A stretch of DNA of 64,000 nucleotides, from positions 62,001-126,000 of the forward strand of contig SKCR01025357.1 of assembly GCA_019454045.1 (NCBI GenBank). The letters are read 5' to 3'. Each line of letters starts with the position of its first letter. Within the stretch, counting starts at the first letter, position 1. The translations under genes were made by a program, and so were the position numbers. This DNA comes from Zanthoxylum bungeanum (Eukaryota; Streptophyta; Magnoliopsida; Sapindales; Rutaceae). Of this stretch, positions 23,445 to 36,147 are shown piece after piece. The notes below the pieces were generated by a model. That model had not been told where the DNA came from and did not search any database. It saw nothing but the letters and a program-made list of their open reading frames with translations.

Positions 23445-26400
23445 TGTGGGACACAGGACCTGGGCGACGCCGTTCCTAGGCTCGCGACCTAGTTGGGAAG
23501 GATTACATAACATGGAGTCGCCACCCGGTGTGAACCGGGACAAAGATTTAAGGCCGCACTCACCCCTCGCAAGGGAAGACCTCAAACCGTTGGGTTCGGA
23601 ATGGTCCCTTACTTATGTCACTTGTAATGAAAGGATTCATATAATAATTTAAACAAGCTGAAGTAACAATTATTTCTAGAGGTATCATGCTTCTAAATTC
23701 ACATTTATAAAATAAAATATGCGCCTAAATATACATGTATTTCATATATAAGATTGCATGCTTAACATATATCAAGATAGCAACTAACATACATCTTTAC
23801 TTGCATATCATATTCAGGAAAAACACAAGCACACATATTAACCATACAAGCACACATGGTAACCATACAAGCACACATATGGGCACTTTTCCAAGTGGTA
23901 CGTGGAATTGTAGCCCAAGTACAGACCGCACTACCGTCCATTCGGAATCGGCTACGGAATTTACGTCTGGGTTTCCATCCGATATACCGCAAGAAATAAT
24001 ACTCAAATGTTATCATGACACGAGCATATGAATGGTAATACATTGACACATTTGCATAAGAAAGATCAACCAATAGGCAATTATGCATGAATATAATAAG
24101 ACAGACTCAGTTCAGTGTGTGCACGTTCGTGTAGCGTTCGTAAACGCGTTCGAACAGAAATGAAACAGAATGCTCACGTTCGAGTAGCGTTCGTAAACGC
24201 GTTCGAACGGAAATGAAACAGAATGCTCACGTTCGAGTAGCGTTCGTAAACGCGTTCGAACGGAAATGAAACAGAATGCTCACGTTCGAGTAGCATTCGT
24301 AAACGCGTTCGAACGGAAAGGAGACCTGATGCATGATAAGGCAAAATGTATGCGCGTTCGAGTTGCGTTTGCAAACGCGTTCGAACGGACACGGACCTGA
24401 TGCATGAAATAGGATGCAATACAGAAAATAAAAGGGCGCGGCGAAGCACTGCCGTAAAGGTGACCTTTTGGGGCTCTTGATCTCTCAAAGAGAGGACCTT
24501 TAGACCAACATACTAAGCCCATGCGCGTCACATCACACATACAAGAATAGAACCAATCATATCAACCAAGTATGCCCGATTGAACACATCTTACATCCAA
24601 TCTGAACACACATCAACCGGCGCGGCAAAGCATCGTGGTAAAGGGCTTTTAGCCCCTCCCCATAGGGGATCTCACAACACACTTACTAAGCCCATGCGCT
24701 CGATTGACTTATACATACGAAAATAAAGATAACAATATCAAACTAAGTATGCCCGATTGAACGTATCTCGCGTCCAACCGAACATACATCAACCGACGCG
24801 GCGAAGTAGTGTCACGAAGGTGGCCTTTTCGGCTCTTTGTCTCCTAAATGGAGGACCTTTGGACTAACTCACTAAGCCCATGCGCTTGGTTGAATCATGC
24901 ATAACTAACGACATATTGAGTTTAGATAAAACAAACTAAATAAACAAGAGCAACACAACAAAAGGAAGATGGTGTCGTTTACCCAAGCGGTACGTGGAAT
25001 TGTGGCCCGAGTACAGATCATATTACCGTCCATTCGGAATCGGCTATGAAATTTATGTCCGGGTTTCCATCCGATATACCGCGAGAGTTGACACATCTCT
25101 CATTCATCCAATACCCACAACATACATCATACACACAACGGATACTACAAGTACAGAAAATATAATCAAAATAAATGACTAGAAAATAAAATGAGAATAA
25201 GTGTGAAAGATACCCTCAGGTCTAACCTTTTAAGCCGTCTCTCGGACTCACATTCCACGAAGATCGGAAGGGGATAAAGCTCCGCAACTTTTTCTGGTCC
25301 GCTGGTTCAACGTCCTAGCTCACTGTTTCGCTGCTTTGCTTACGATTTGAACTCCGTTCTGCTCCTATTCGGCTCCTGTTTTGCTGCTCACTGCACGGGC
25401 TACCTGTTTCAATGTTTTCAAAGAACTATTCCAAGTTGTGTGGGTTCTTAGTGCAATTAAATATGATTATTTTTAAGATTGTCTATGTAGTTTTATGTTA
25501 CTGTTTTTTAAAGATTTGGGTTGCTGTTAAGGTGATTTAGGAGGTTGTTTAGGCGTGTTTTAGGGTGTGGTTTTTTGTGGTAATTTTCGGTGGTGGAGGG
25601 CTGCTGTATAGATGGCTGTTTCGGCTACAGTGGGAGGTGGCTTGTGGTGGTTTCTTTGTTTTCTTGCTTGTGTATGTGTGAAGTGTTTTCTCTTTTTCTT
25701 GTTTGGTCTTGGGTGTGTAGAGAGAGTCTAGAGAGATTTTGAGAGAGTTTGGGTGTGAATTCTATGTGTCAAAGAGAGGAATGGCCTTGGTTAGGGGTTG
25801 TTTATATATAGAATGGCTAGGGTTGACAAGGGAAGGGATCCTGTGCATTTAATTAGGATATGATTTAGTGTTTAGCAAGGAAAGTCAAAGATTGAGGGGG
25901 GACAAATTTGGTTTAGATTAGGAAGTCAATACTTTTAAATTGGTGGATATCTTATTGAATTAGGAAGTCAAATATATGATTGGCTTTAATTGGTTAAGAT
26001 TGATTTTAATTAGGCAAATCTTATTTTTAGTTTTAGTATATAATATATTTGATTCATTTATATTAGGCATGATTTTATTTTATGTTTTATTTAATTGGTA
26101 AATGATTTAAATATTTTATTTTAATGTTTAATATTTAATTAATATTTATTTATTTAATTTGGGATGTGTTTTATGGGCTTTGGGGAGCTAAATGGGCTGG
26201 GTGTGAGGCTAGCAGCAAAACCAGAATTACCGACTCCGTTCGAACGCCTCCTCGCACGCGGCACGAACGTCCGCAATCTGCACGAGGTTCGAACGAAGTA
26301 ACGAACGCAGCACCAACGAAGACAGTGAACTTGTGGAATGAACTTGACGATATACTTTTCCGAATTTCCCCTTCCGATATCCGTTTCTCGCGGCTTTCGT

Positions 26401-26469
26401 GACTCGAAAAGAAGTGCCTCCAAATGAGGCTCATCATCGGGTTTCACATGCGAAAATGCAATGCCTACA
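23445..26469 (-). repeat. 3' LTR of gag-only element
   Basis: A 3025-bp LTR. At about 24121-24400 it contains four close copies and one diverged copy of a 53-bp unit built around GCGTTCGTAAACGCGTTCGA. GC-rich blocks near 24430-24850 repeat the theme 'GCGCGGCGAAGCA ... AAGCCCATGCGC' three times at about 180-bp spacing. Confidence 0.9.
24121..24400. repeat. 53-bp tandem repeat inside LTR (4 + 1 units)
   Basis: The units contain the palindromic core CGTTCGAACG. The partner LTR has only 3 + 1 units at 31163-31390, so one unit was lost or gained after insertion or during replication. Confidence 0.85.
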
Positions 26470-27520
26470 GTCGCCCCCACTTTGATGGGACTTGTGTAAT
26501 GTGCAACAGTGACAATCCTATCAAAGTTTATGCAATGCATTTTCACTTACCTGGCTCGCCAGCTGCCGCTTGACTTACCATGTGTTGAGTTGAGTTGGTG
26601 ATGTAGTGGACCTCGATCCTGGGACATATCCCCATAACTGCGAGTGATTTGGGCCTTAGCCCTAGGATTTATTTCAAAACTGAGATTTATTCTTGGATTC
26701 GTTCCAGAACTGAGATTTGTTTTCGGATTCATTCCAAAACTGAGATTCGTTCTTATGGATTCCTTCCGTATTCTGAGATTCATTCTCTGGATTCCTTCCA
26801 AATTCTGAGATTCATTCTCTGGATTCCTTCTAAATTCTGAGATTCATTCTCTGGATTCCTTCCAAATCTGAGATTCATTCTCTGGATTCCTTCCAATTCT
26901 GAGATTCATTCTCTGGATTCCTTCCAAATTCTGAGATTCCTTCTCTGGATTCTTTCCAAACTCTGATGATGTGGGCCTCGGCCTAGGATTCATTCCATAA
27001 CTCTGACGACGTGGGCCTCGGCCCTAGGATTCATTCCTGGATTCATTCCTGGATTCATTCCAATCTTTGATGATGTGGGCCTCGGCCTTAGGATTCATCC
27101 TCAAAACTGATACTGACGTGGGTCTCAACCTTGTGACTCATCCCCAAGCTGATACTGAACCCCGGGACGCATCCCTAAGCTGATACTGATGTGGGCCTCA
27201 ACCCATGCTGATAATGATGTGGGCCTCGCCCCCATGCTGATACTGATGCGGGCCTTAACCCATGCTGATAATGATGTGGGCCTCGCCCCCATGTTGATAC
27301 TGATGTGGGCCTCAACCCATGCTGATAATGATGTGGGCTTCACCCCCCAGACTGATATTGATGTGGGCCTCAACCCATGCTGATACTGATGTGGGCCTCA
27401 ACCTATGCTGATAATGATGTGGGCTTCGCCCCCAGACTGATATGTGGGCCTCAACCCATGCTGATAATGATGTGGGCTTCGCCCCCAGACTGATATTGTA
27501 TTGTCGCTGCTTTTGGTTGA
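26470..27520 (-). repeat. Tandem repeats in the 3' UTR of the gag-only element
   Basis: From about 26680 to 26960 there are roughly nine copies of a 32-bp unit (TGAGATTCATTCTCTGGATT core). From about 27120 to 27500 a 57-bp unit follows, made of two similar halves (CTGATACTGATGTGGGCCTC and CTGATAATGATGTGGGC). Polypurine tract AAAGTGGGGGCGAC (minus strand) lies at about 26470-26483. Overlapping ORFs on both strands come from the repeats. Repeat arrays between coding region and 3' LTR are common in Tat-lineage elements. Confidence 0.8.
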
Positions 27521-28049
27521 CTTGCATTTGACGCTTTCTCTTTTTCGTTGTTCAAACCTGTGATTTACAAAACAAAACAAACACCAAAAAAGAATGCCAA
27601 AATACGTTTCGTGTATGCATGCATGGATGAAGTTCCTATTCGTTGGGTTAGGTTTTCTATCAATTCTCTTGATGACTGTTTAGTCTTCTCTTCCTTATGC
27701 AAAGAACTACTTCATTCTATCTTCGTTGACTGGCTCGATGTACTTATTTCTTTCCAATTTTTGACAATCTCACTGTCCTCGTTTCCCAGTTTCTGAACGA
27801 CTAACTTATCCTTTTTCCTTGCTTTTTCTGAAGATCCCCCGTGTTCTGAGCATCTTAATACCAAGATTGAATGCACTCATGTTGCAAGTTGAGAAGTGGA
27901 GATTCAGACAAGTAAGCGAAATGAACTTCTTTATTATTGTTGAGAAAAGGTCCGAACAAGCAAACAAAATCAATGTCTTTATTAAAAATGCAAGATAACT
28001 TGGAGAAACAGCAGTGCCTTCTTCCTCAGCCTATGGTTCTTCATCCTTG
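27521..28049. other. Non-coding spacer of gag-only element
   Basis: No repeat or convincing coding sequence is visible. The 82-codon plus-strand ORF at 27548 is antisense to the element and has no recognised motif. Confidence 0.4.
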
Positions 28050-29334
28050 TCATCCCTTATCCCAATGAATGAAGCTGAGTGGTTGAGCCTGGAGGACAAG
28101 GGTTTCGGGCAGGCCAGAGTTGATCATGTAGTTAGGTAGAGGATTTCTGTGTGCATTGGGTTGTTCTCTTTCTGGGTCGGGTATTTTGTGGGTGTCAATG
28201 AGGTCTTGGATCTCATGCCTAAGGCGGGGGCAATTGTCAGTTTCGTGACCCTTTTGTTGGTGGAAGTAACAGAATAAGTTTAAGTCAAGGTAGTGGGGTA
28301 CAGGGCTTGGAAGTGGTTTAGGTTCCAAGGGTCTCAGGAGTCCTTGCATCTTCAATTTTTCAAACACCTTCGATAGAGGCCTGCCAAGGTTGGAAAATCG
28401 CCTATTTCTGATGGCGGCAACTTCGGCAGTAGTGGGCCTTGTCTCAGAATGGCCCCCCAAAATTCCTCTTATTCTGGCCATAAAACTTCCGGTTCTCGGC
28501 CTCCTCCTCTTCAATGTCCATGACAGTTTCCCTTAGCTGCCGAAAATCAGTAATCATTGAAGTCATTCTCCTCAGTTTGCCATAGATCGAGGGCTTGGTG
28601 CCCTTGATGATCATTTTGATCTGGTCCTTTTCTGAGGGCGGGTCTGCATCTTCAGAAGCTGGCTCCTCCAGCGGTCCACATACTCTTTGAAGCTCTCCTC
28701 CGGCTTCTGCTTAGTGTTCTCCAAATCTCGGAGTGACAAATCAATCTCCAAGTCTGTAACATACTGCTTCAGAAAAGCATCAGCTAGTTCCTTCCAATCT
28801 TCCTTAACCTTCTTCTCAGGCTATGATACCAAACCACAGGTGCCCCCTCGAGTGACATCCCAAACATCTTTTGGACTTGGCGCTGAGACAGGCCAACTGA
28901 ACTCATAACAGACACATACTGACGGAGATGCACCCTCGGATCTCCATTCCCATTGAACTTAGCCAAATCCGGCATCTTAAACTGCGCTGGCAACTGCTCC
29001 TCAAACTTCATTGTCTCATAGTCTAGCAAATCTTCATTCTTACCCCTCATCTTGCGGGTAACGGATTCAACCTGATCTCTGAGTTTCTATATCTCGGCCT
29101 GAGACCCAATCACCCTGTCTGTTGCATACTCTGCATTATCATCATCAAAAGCGGGGATATCATCCCCCAACCCATTCGGAGGCTTCTCGCGCCTTACATT
29201 CTCAGAATTTTCCCCAGCACGGGGCACAGCCATATTTGTCATGGCAGCAGTCAAGGCTTGCAACTGTTCAGTAATCTTGGCGAAGCCTTTTCCAACTGAT
29301 CTATCCGGGATACCTCAGTATCTGATTCACTCAT
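28050..29334 (-). pseudogene. Ty3/gypsy gag, degenerate (gag-only element)
   Basis: Read on the minus strand, an ATG at 29334 starts MSESDTEVSRIDQLEK. A frameshift near 29280 and a TAG at about 29090 follow. The frame 29050-28784 carries the retrotransposon gag domain (FKMPDLAKFNGNGDP, LEGAPVVWYHSL), and the domain continues in another frame with KELADAFLKQYV and a KPEESFKEYV stretch. The last piece, 28514-28050, ends with a zinc-knuckle-like motif (CYFHQQKGHETDNC) and RHEIQDLID. Gag would build the particle and bind RNA. At least three disruptions mean this copy makes no full protein, although the protein is the only one the element ever seems to have encoded here. Confidence 0.85.
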
Positions 29335-30485
29335 GTCTGTTCTCGGTATTTTGGTGAGTCTTCCCTTTTTTCTAACCCAACGGGAATCTATGATGGCTTT
29401 CAAACACAAGGGTTAATTGATGTATGTATGCATGATGTGCATAAGAAGTATATAACATATATTAAATCAAATAAAATTCTCAAACAAATCGGCCTATTAT
29501 CATTTTAGAAGCTTTTGGGACAACTGTCATAAGAGTGAACCCGTCCCAGTTTAAATGGCCCAACGAGTTCATGTCTTATGGCAAAGAGCCCAACTAAATC
29601 CAAATGATAAAATTCCGAGCACAATCATAAAATGGCCCATTGTTATTTAGAAGCCTTTTGGCCCAATCGTCATAAGATGTGTCATTGTCCCAGTTTAAAT
29701 GGCCCAACAAGCCCATATCCCATGATAAATGGTCCAAATGGATCCAAACAACGATGTTCCCAAACACAAGAAAGAAGAAAGATAATGCAAACGTAATAAT
29801 TTTTACAGTATGGCCCATCAACATTTCAGAAGCTTTGGGCCTAATAGTCATAAGGTACGAACTTGCCCCAGTTTAAATGGCCCAGCAAGCCCGCATTTCT
29901 GACAATAGTCCAACTGCATCCAAATGAGGATGGTCCACAAGCACATATTCAAGGAAATAATTGTTACTTTAGCCAACCCGGTCTATAGGTGGGTTAGTAA
30001 GAGTATAGACAAAGGCTCTCACCGGCGAAGGATGACCCACAACTAGGTCTCCCCACTCAAGGTTCGAGCAACCAAGTGAGCGCACCCTTTTTATACACTA
30101 AGGTACGTGCCAATGAGCTATGGTGTGTGACGGACTGTCAAATGGATTTCCCGTTGTAGATCCCCCAGAGGGAAGGTGGAGCGAGGCTCACTTAAATACC
30201 CAAGCCTCTTAGGCTCTTATCGCTTGTTGTCAGGAATAAACAACGAGTCCCCAAATTAGTCCATCACAATAGGCTAACAGTAGATGGCTATCTAGGTGCC
30301 TTCACAGCTTTTCCTTCTAGAAAGGTAGTGAATGAAGGAAGACACCAAACCATTACCTAGCCTAAAAATGCCTTTGATTAAACCCTCACTTTATCCACTA
30401 TAGACACGGTCAATTAAAACATAAATCCAATCATTACAAGACAATATTCGGGGCCGATTCTCTATCCCCAGTGGAGTCGCCAGAC
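29335..30485 (-). other. 5' leader of gag-only element, with primer site
   Basis: The leader lies between the 5' LTR (minus strand) and gag. At its right end the minus-strand sequence TGGCGACTCCACTGGGGA (about 30463-30480) is the primer binding site. At 29500-29940 three diverged copies of a roughly 155-bp segment recur (theme: 'AGTTTAAATGGCCCAACAAGCCC'). No gene is seen. Confidence 0.65.
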
Positions 30486-33455
30486 TGTGGGACACAGGAC
30501 CTGGGCGACGCCGTTCCTAGGCTCGCGACCTAGTTGGGAAGGATTACATAACATGGAGTCGCCACCCGGTGTGAACCGGGAAAAAGATTTAAGGCCGCAC
30601 TCACCCCTCGCAAGGGAAGACCTCAAACCGTTGGGTTCGGAATGGTCCCTTACTTATGTCACTTGTAATGAAAGGATTCATATAATAATTAAACAAGCTG
30701 AAGTAACAATTATTTCTAGAGGTATCATGCTTCTAAATTCACATTTATAAAATAAAATATGCGCCTAAATATACATGTATTTCATATATAAGATTGCATG
30801 CTTAACATATATCAAGATAGCAACTAACATACATCTTTACTTGCATATCATATTCAGGAAAAACACAAGCACACATATTAACCATACAAGCACACATGGT
30901 AACCATACAAGCACACATATGGGCACTTTTCCAAGTGGTACGTGGAATTGTAGCCCAAGTACAGACCGCACTACCGTCCATTCGGAATCGGCTACGGAAT
31001 TTACGTCTGGGTTTCCATCCGATATACCGCAAGAAATAATACTCAAATGTTATCATGACACGAGCATATGAATGGTAATACATTGACACACATTTGCATA
31101 AGAAAGATCAACCAATAGGCAATTATGCATGAATATAATAAGACAGACTCAGTTCAGTGTGTGCACGTTCGTGTAGCGTTCGTAAACGCGTTCGAACAGA
31201 AATGAAACAGAATGCTCACGTTCGAGTAGCGTTCATAAACGCGTTCGAACGGAAATGAAACAGAATGCTCACGTTCGAGTAGCGTTCGTAAACGCGTTCG
31301 AACGGAAAGGAGACCTGATGCATGATAAGGCAAAATGTATGCGCGTTCGAGTTGCGTTTGCAAACGCGTTCGAACGGACACGGACCTGATGCATGAAATA
31401 GGATGCAATACAGAAAATAAAAGGGCGCGGCGAAGCACTGCCGTAAAGGTGACCTTTTGGGGCTCTTGATCTCTCAAAGAGAGGACCTTTAGACCAAAAT
31501 ACTAAGCCCATGCGCGTCACATCACACATACAAGAATAGAACCAATCATATCAACCAAGTATGCCCGATTGAACACATCTTACATCCAATCTGAACACAC
31601 ATCAACCGGCGCGGCAAAGCATCGTGGTAAAGGGCTTTTAGCCCCTCCCCATAGGGGATCTCACAACACACTTACTAAGCCCATGCGCTCGATTGACTTA
31701 TACATACGAAAATAAAGATAACAATATCAAACTAAGTATGCCCGATTGAACGTATCTCGCGTCCAACCGAACATACATCAACCGACGCGGTGAAGTAGTG
31801 TCACGAAGGTGGCCTTTTCGGCTCTTTGTCTCCTAAATGGAGGACCTTTGGACTAACTCTCACTAAGCCCATGCGCTTGGTTGAATCATGCATAACTAAC
31901 GACATATTGAGTTTAGATAAAACAAACTAAATAAACAAGAGCAACACAACAAAAGGAAGATGGTGTTGTTTACCCAAGCGGTACGTGGAATTGTGGCCCG
32001 AGTACAGATCATATTACCGTCCATTCGGAATCGGCTATGAAATTTGTCCGGGTTTCCATCCGATATACCGCGAGAGTTGACACATCTCTCATTCATCCAA
32101 TACCCACACAACACACATACATCACACAACGGATACTACAAGTACAGAAAATATAATCAAAATAAATGACTAGAAAATAAAATGAGAATAAGTGTGAAAG
32201 ATACCCTCAGGTCTAACCTTTTAAGCCGTCTCTCGGACTCACGTTCCACGAAGATCGGAAGGGGATAAAGCTCCGCAACTTTTTCTGGTCCGCTGGTTCA
32301 ACGTCCTAGCTCACTGTTTCGCTGCTTTGCTTACGATTCGAACTCCGTTCTGCTCCTATTCGGCTCCTGTTTTGCTGCTCACTGCACGGGCTACCTGTTT
32401 CAATGTTTTCAAAGAACTATTCCAAGTTGTGTGGGTTCTTAGTGCAATTAAATATGATTATTTTTAAGATTGTCTATGTAGTTTTATGTTACTGTTTTTT
32501 AAAGATTTGGGCTGCTGTTAAGGTGATTTAGGAGGTTGTTTAGGCGTGTTTTAGGGTGTGGTTTTTTGTGGTAATTTTCGGTGGTGGAGGGCTGCTGTAT
32601 AGATGGCTGTTTCGGCTACAGGGGGAGGTGGCTTGTGGTGGTTTCTTTGTTTTCTTGCTTGTGTATGTGTGAAGTGTTTTCTCTTTTTCTTGTTTGGTCT
32701 TGGGTGTGTAGAGAGAGTCTAGAGAGATTTTGAGAGAGTTTGGGTGTGAATTCTATGTGTCAAAGAGAGGAATGGCCTTGGTTAGGGGTTGTTTATATAG
32801 AGAATGGCTAGGGTTGACAAGGGAAGGGATCTTGTGCATTAATTAGGATATGATTTAGTGTTTAGCAAGGAAAGTCAAAGATTGAGGGGGGACAAATTTG
32901 GTTTAGATTAGGAAGTCAACTTTTAAATTGGTGGATATCTTATTGAATTAGGAAGTCAAATATATGATTGGCTTTAATTGGTTAAGATTGATTTTAATTA
33001 GGCAAATCTTATTTTTAGTTTTAGTATATAATATATTTGATTCATTTATATTAGGCATGATTTTATTTTATGTTTTATTTAATCGTAAATGATTTAAATG
33101 TTTTATTTTAATGTTTAATATTTAATTAATATTTATTTATTTAATTTGGGATGTGTTTTATGGGCTTTGGGGAGCTAAATGGGCTGGGTGTGAGGCTAGC
33201 AGCAAAACCAGAATTACCGACTCCGTTCGAACGCTCCTCGCACGCGGTACGAACGTCCGCAATCTGCACGAGGTTCGAACGAAGTAACGAACGCAGCACT
33301 AACGAAGACAGTGAACTTGTGGAATGAACTTGACGATATACTTTTCCGAATTTCCCCTTCCGATATCCGTTTCTCGCGGCTTTCGTGACTCAAAAGGAAG
33401 TGCCTCCAAATGAGGCTCATCATCGGGTTTCACATGCGAAAATGCAATGCCTACA
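30486..33455 (-). repeat. 5' LTR of gag-only element
   Basis: The 2970-bp partner of 23445-26469 is almost identical over long stretches. Visible differences are one missing 53-bp unit, a few short indels (for example near 32041 and 33222) and scattered substitutions. Confidence 0.9.
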
Positions 33456-33460
33456 CTAAG

Positions 33461-35276
33461 CATGTTAGAAACATTTTTCATGTTGGAAGATCTGAAAGAA
33501 AACTTACAAAACCTTAAGATTTCCAAACTTTTCATTCTTTATTCAAACTTTTCTCTCACTACTTTTGTGTTTCATTTTGTGACTTATGAATCCTTAAACC
33601 CTAAAAATGAAACAAAACAATATATACTCACCCAATCAGCCCTTGGCCGAATTGTAGTAAGAAAAAATATCTAGATATTTTTTCATTTGTTTCATTTAAA
33701 GCTTACTTTATCACTTGCAATTTGATCATTACAAACTTTAATGAAAATTCAACAAGTCAACAAAAGCAACTTAAAAATATAATAATTATATTTTTATATA
33801 GTATATAGCCGAAAATTGATAAAAAATAAAGGAAAAATATTTCAATTTTAACAATTTAAAATAAATATCCAAGGAAATCAAATCCAATTTGACTACCATT
33901 TCCTTTACTTTAAAGTCAATAATAAACACTTATAATCATTTCCTAACTTTATCATTTGGTGAGATATTTATATTTTAATTATATTAATCATTTAACAATT
34001 AAATAATTAAATAATTAATTAAATACAAAATCTCAAATACATGTATTACATTTACTTTAAATATCTCAAATACATATATTAATGATATATGTCAAATACC
34101 TTTATTTGAAAATTTATTAATGTGTATTTAATAATATCATATATTAAATACAACACACATTAATTAGGAAACGACGGTTCGGCCCGTTCGCATGTATATT
34201 TCGTTTAACGTTTAAACGATTTATAAATAATCATCATTATTCATAAAAGTTGCCCTAGTGCTCTACGAGTATATTTCATTAGTGAGACTCTCTAGATTTA
34301 GGTATATCCGTCACAAAATCCAATTTCGTGTACATAATTTACCCACCCGTAAATTATGACGACCACGGATAAACTAGCTGAATCATACAGGTCGAGGTCA
34401 TTGCATACGTATAATCCCTCCGTCACAGGTATCCGGATAATACCAGAGATATAGATGTAAACGTCAAATCTCTATAGGTATTATCTCGTCAACGTATCTA
34501 TTAGCAATCTCTAAATAACATTCGGAACTTACTTCCGAAGTATACTGTGGCCACATATTTAACAGACTGCTAATCATATATGGACTACCTATGCTCTGTA
34601 CACAGAACTGACGGATCATATCTTGATACACACAGGATATCCTGAGGATCGGTCCACACCCAATGAACAGGCGGAGGTCTGATCTAAATAGATCGGTGAC
34701 GTGACTGCCATCTAAGTGTGAAGGATGTCTCATACGTCTACAGTGGTATCTCAAGTCGAATGACCACTATGCTACTCAACCCGAGAAGATTCTTATTGAC
34801 GTTGGTGTACCATCCATTAAGAATCTTCGGTGAGTCGTTCAGTGTTTATCCACTATAAACACCTACGCGTCTATACGAGTCTCCCTAGACTCATGGTTCA
34901 TTGGGATAAACCATCGGACCAAGTCTCGATATACGACATGTACTGGTCTCAACAGATTTGACTAACCGACCCGTGTTAGTGAATCTTGACCAGGAACTAT
35001 ATTTGATAATATACATTTAGCAGTGACACTTCCCAATGTCAATTAAAAACTAGCTTTGTAATTGTGTACTGCATTATATATTATTGGGTCTTTGTCTAAT
35101 ATATACATATCACTAAACAATATTTAGTTTCAATCTAATCGTAATCAGATCGAATACGTATATAAAAACAAGAGGTGTAACCATAAATAAGTAATATTAT
35201 GGAAAAGAGGATGTTTGTATTCATGAATCAGACATAAATACGATCCGGATTGGCGCACTAAGCACCAACCCCAACA
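33461..35276 (-). repeat. Family-A LTR on minus strand, segment 2 (LTR 5' end)
   Basis: This segment is collinear with about 41122-42947 and ends CCCCAACA, followed directly by GCCCG and Copia integrase sequence at 35277. It is the right-hand part of the LTR split by the gag-only element. Confidence 0.85.
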
Positions 35277-35858
35277 GCCCGAGGACATGCTTGCGGCGCA
35301 CTATACAAGACTCATGTGAAGATTTGTGCAGACAGCCTCAATGTAGCTGAAAAAGAGGCTTCTCAAAATCTGTGGAACCGGAGATTCGGACACATGAGTG
35401 GGAGAGGGTTGTCTACCCTGAACAAGAATGAGCTTACCAAGGATGCTGCATGAGGTCCTTGCAACCACTACTCGATTGGTAAGCAACGTAGAGTCTCATT
35501 TGATTTCTCTTCAGAGAGAAGATCATAGTTGCTCAGTTGGTGCACTATGATGTTTGTGGTCCTTTGGAGGTTGATTCATTGGGCGATAATAAGTATTTTT
35601 TGACTTTCATCGATGATGCTTCACGGAAAATCTGGGTGTATTTCCTCAAGACGAAGGATCAGGTCCTAGATCAGTTCAAGCTGCTCCACGCCATAGTAGA
35701 GCATGAAACAGGGAAGAAGCTGAAATGCCTCCGCACAGACTGTTGAGGCAAGTATAGTTCCAGAGAGTTCGAAGCCTACTGCAGGAGACATGGGATTCGA
35801 CATGATAGAACTGTCGCACACACACCACAACATAATGGTGTCGCTGCGAGAATGAACT
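35277..35858 (+). pseudogene. Duplicated Copia pre-integrase/integrase fragment
   Basis: About 580 bp duplicates 42948-43529 with scattered differences. It begins with the same GCCCG and RGHACGALYKTHVK coding, keeps LWNRR..GHMS of the pre-integrase domain, and carries the start of the integrase core (FIDDASRKIWVYF). A TGA interrupts the pre-integrase part, and the second catalytic aspartate region reads RTDC followed by a stop. The third catalytic residue is Ala (GTCGCTGCG, 35840-35848), as in the other copy. It breaks off at GAATGAACTG, joined to family-A LTR sequence by a few shared bases. It lies inside the minus-strand element, not in line with the rest of Copia pol. Confidence 0.85.
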
Positions 35859-35861
35859 GAC

Positions 35862-36147
35862 TAGGAACTATATTTGATAATATACATTTAGCAGTGACAC
35901 TTCCCAATGTCAATTACAAACTAGCTTTGTAACTGTGTACTGCATTATATATTATCAGGCCTTTGTCTAATATATACATATCACTAAACAACATTTAGTT
36001 TCAATCTAATCATAATCAGATCGAATACGTATATAAAAATAAGAGGTGCAATCATAAATAAGTAATATTATGGAAAATGGGATGTTTGTATTCATGAATC
36101 AGACATAAATACGGTCAGGATTGGCGCTCTGAGCACCAACCCCAACA
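35862..36147 (-). repeat. Truncated family-A LTR (first 286 bp, minus strand)
   Basis: This matches the right ends of 33461-35276 and 40337-42947, from GACTAGGAACTATATTTG to CCCCAACA. It is followed at 36148 by ATTTCTCCCACTT, the complement of the polypurine tract, so it is the proper 3' LTR start of the minus-strand element cut off by recombination. Confidence 0.85.

Larger units (their letters stand above)
23445..33455 (-). mobile_element. Gag-only gypsy element with about 3-kb LTRs (TR-GAG-like)
   Basis: LTRs at 23445-26469 (3025 bp) and 30486-33455 (2970 bp) share the ends TGTGGGACAC and TGCCTACA. A perfect CTAAG duplication flanks the element (23440-23444 and 33456-33460). On the minus strand the primer site TGGCGACTCCACTGGGGA follows the 5' LTR (30486-33455), and a tract AAAGTGGGGGCGAC precedes the 3' LTR. 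The 4016-bp interior has only a gag pseudogene (28050-29334) and tandem repeats (26680-27500). No protease, RT or integrase is seen. The two LTRs are nearly identical over long stretches, so this is probably the youngest insertion of the nest. The domain content matches what has been called TR-GAG; the primer site resembles those of the Tat/Ogre group, probably tRNA-Arg. Confidence 0.9.
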
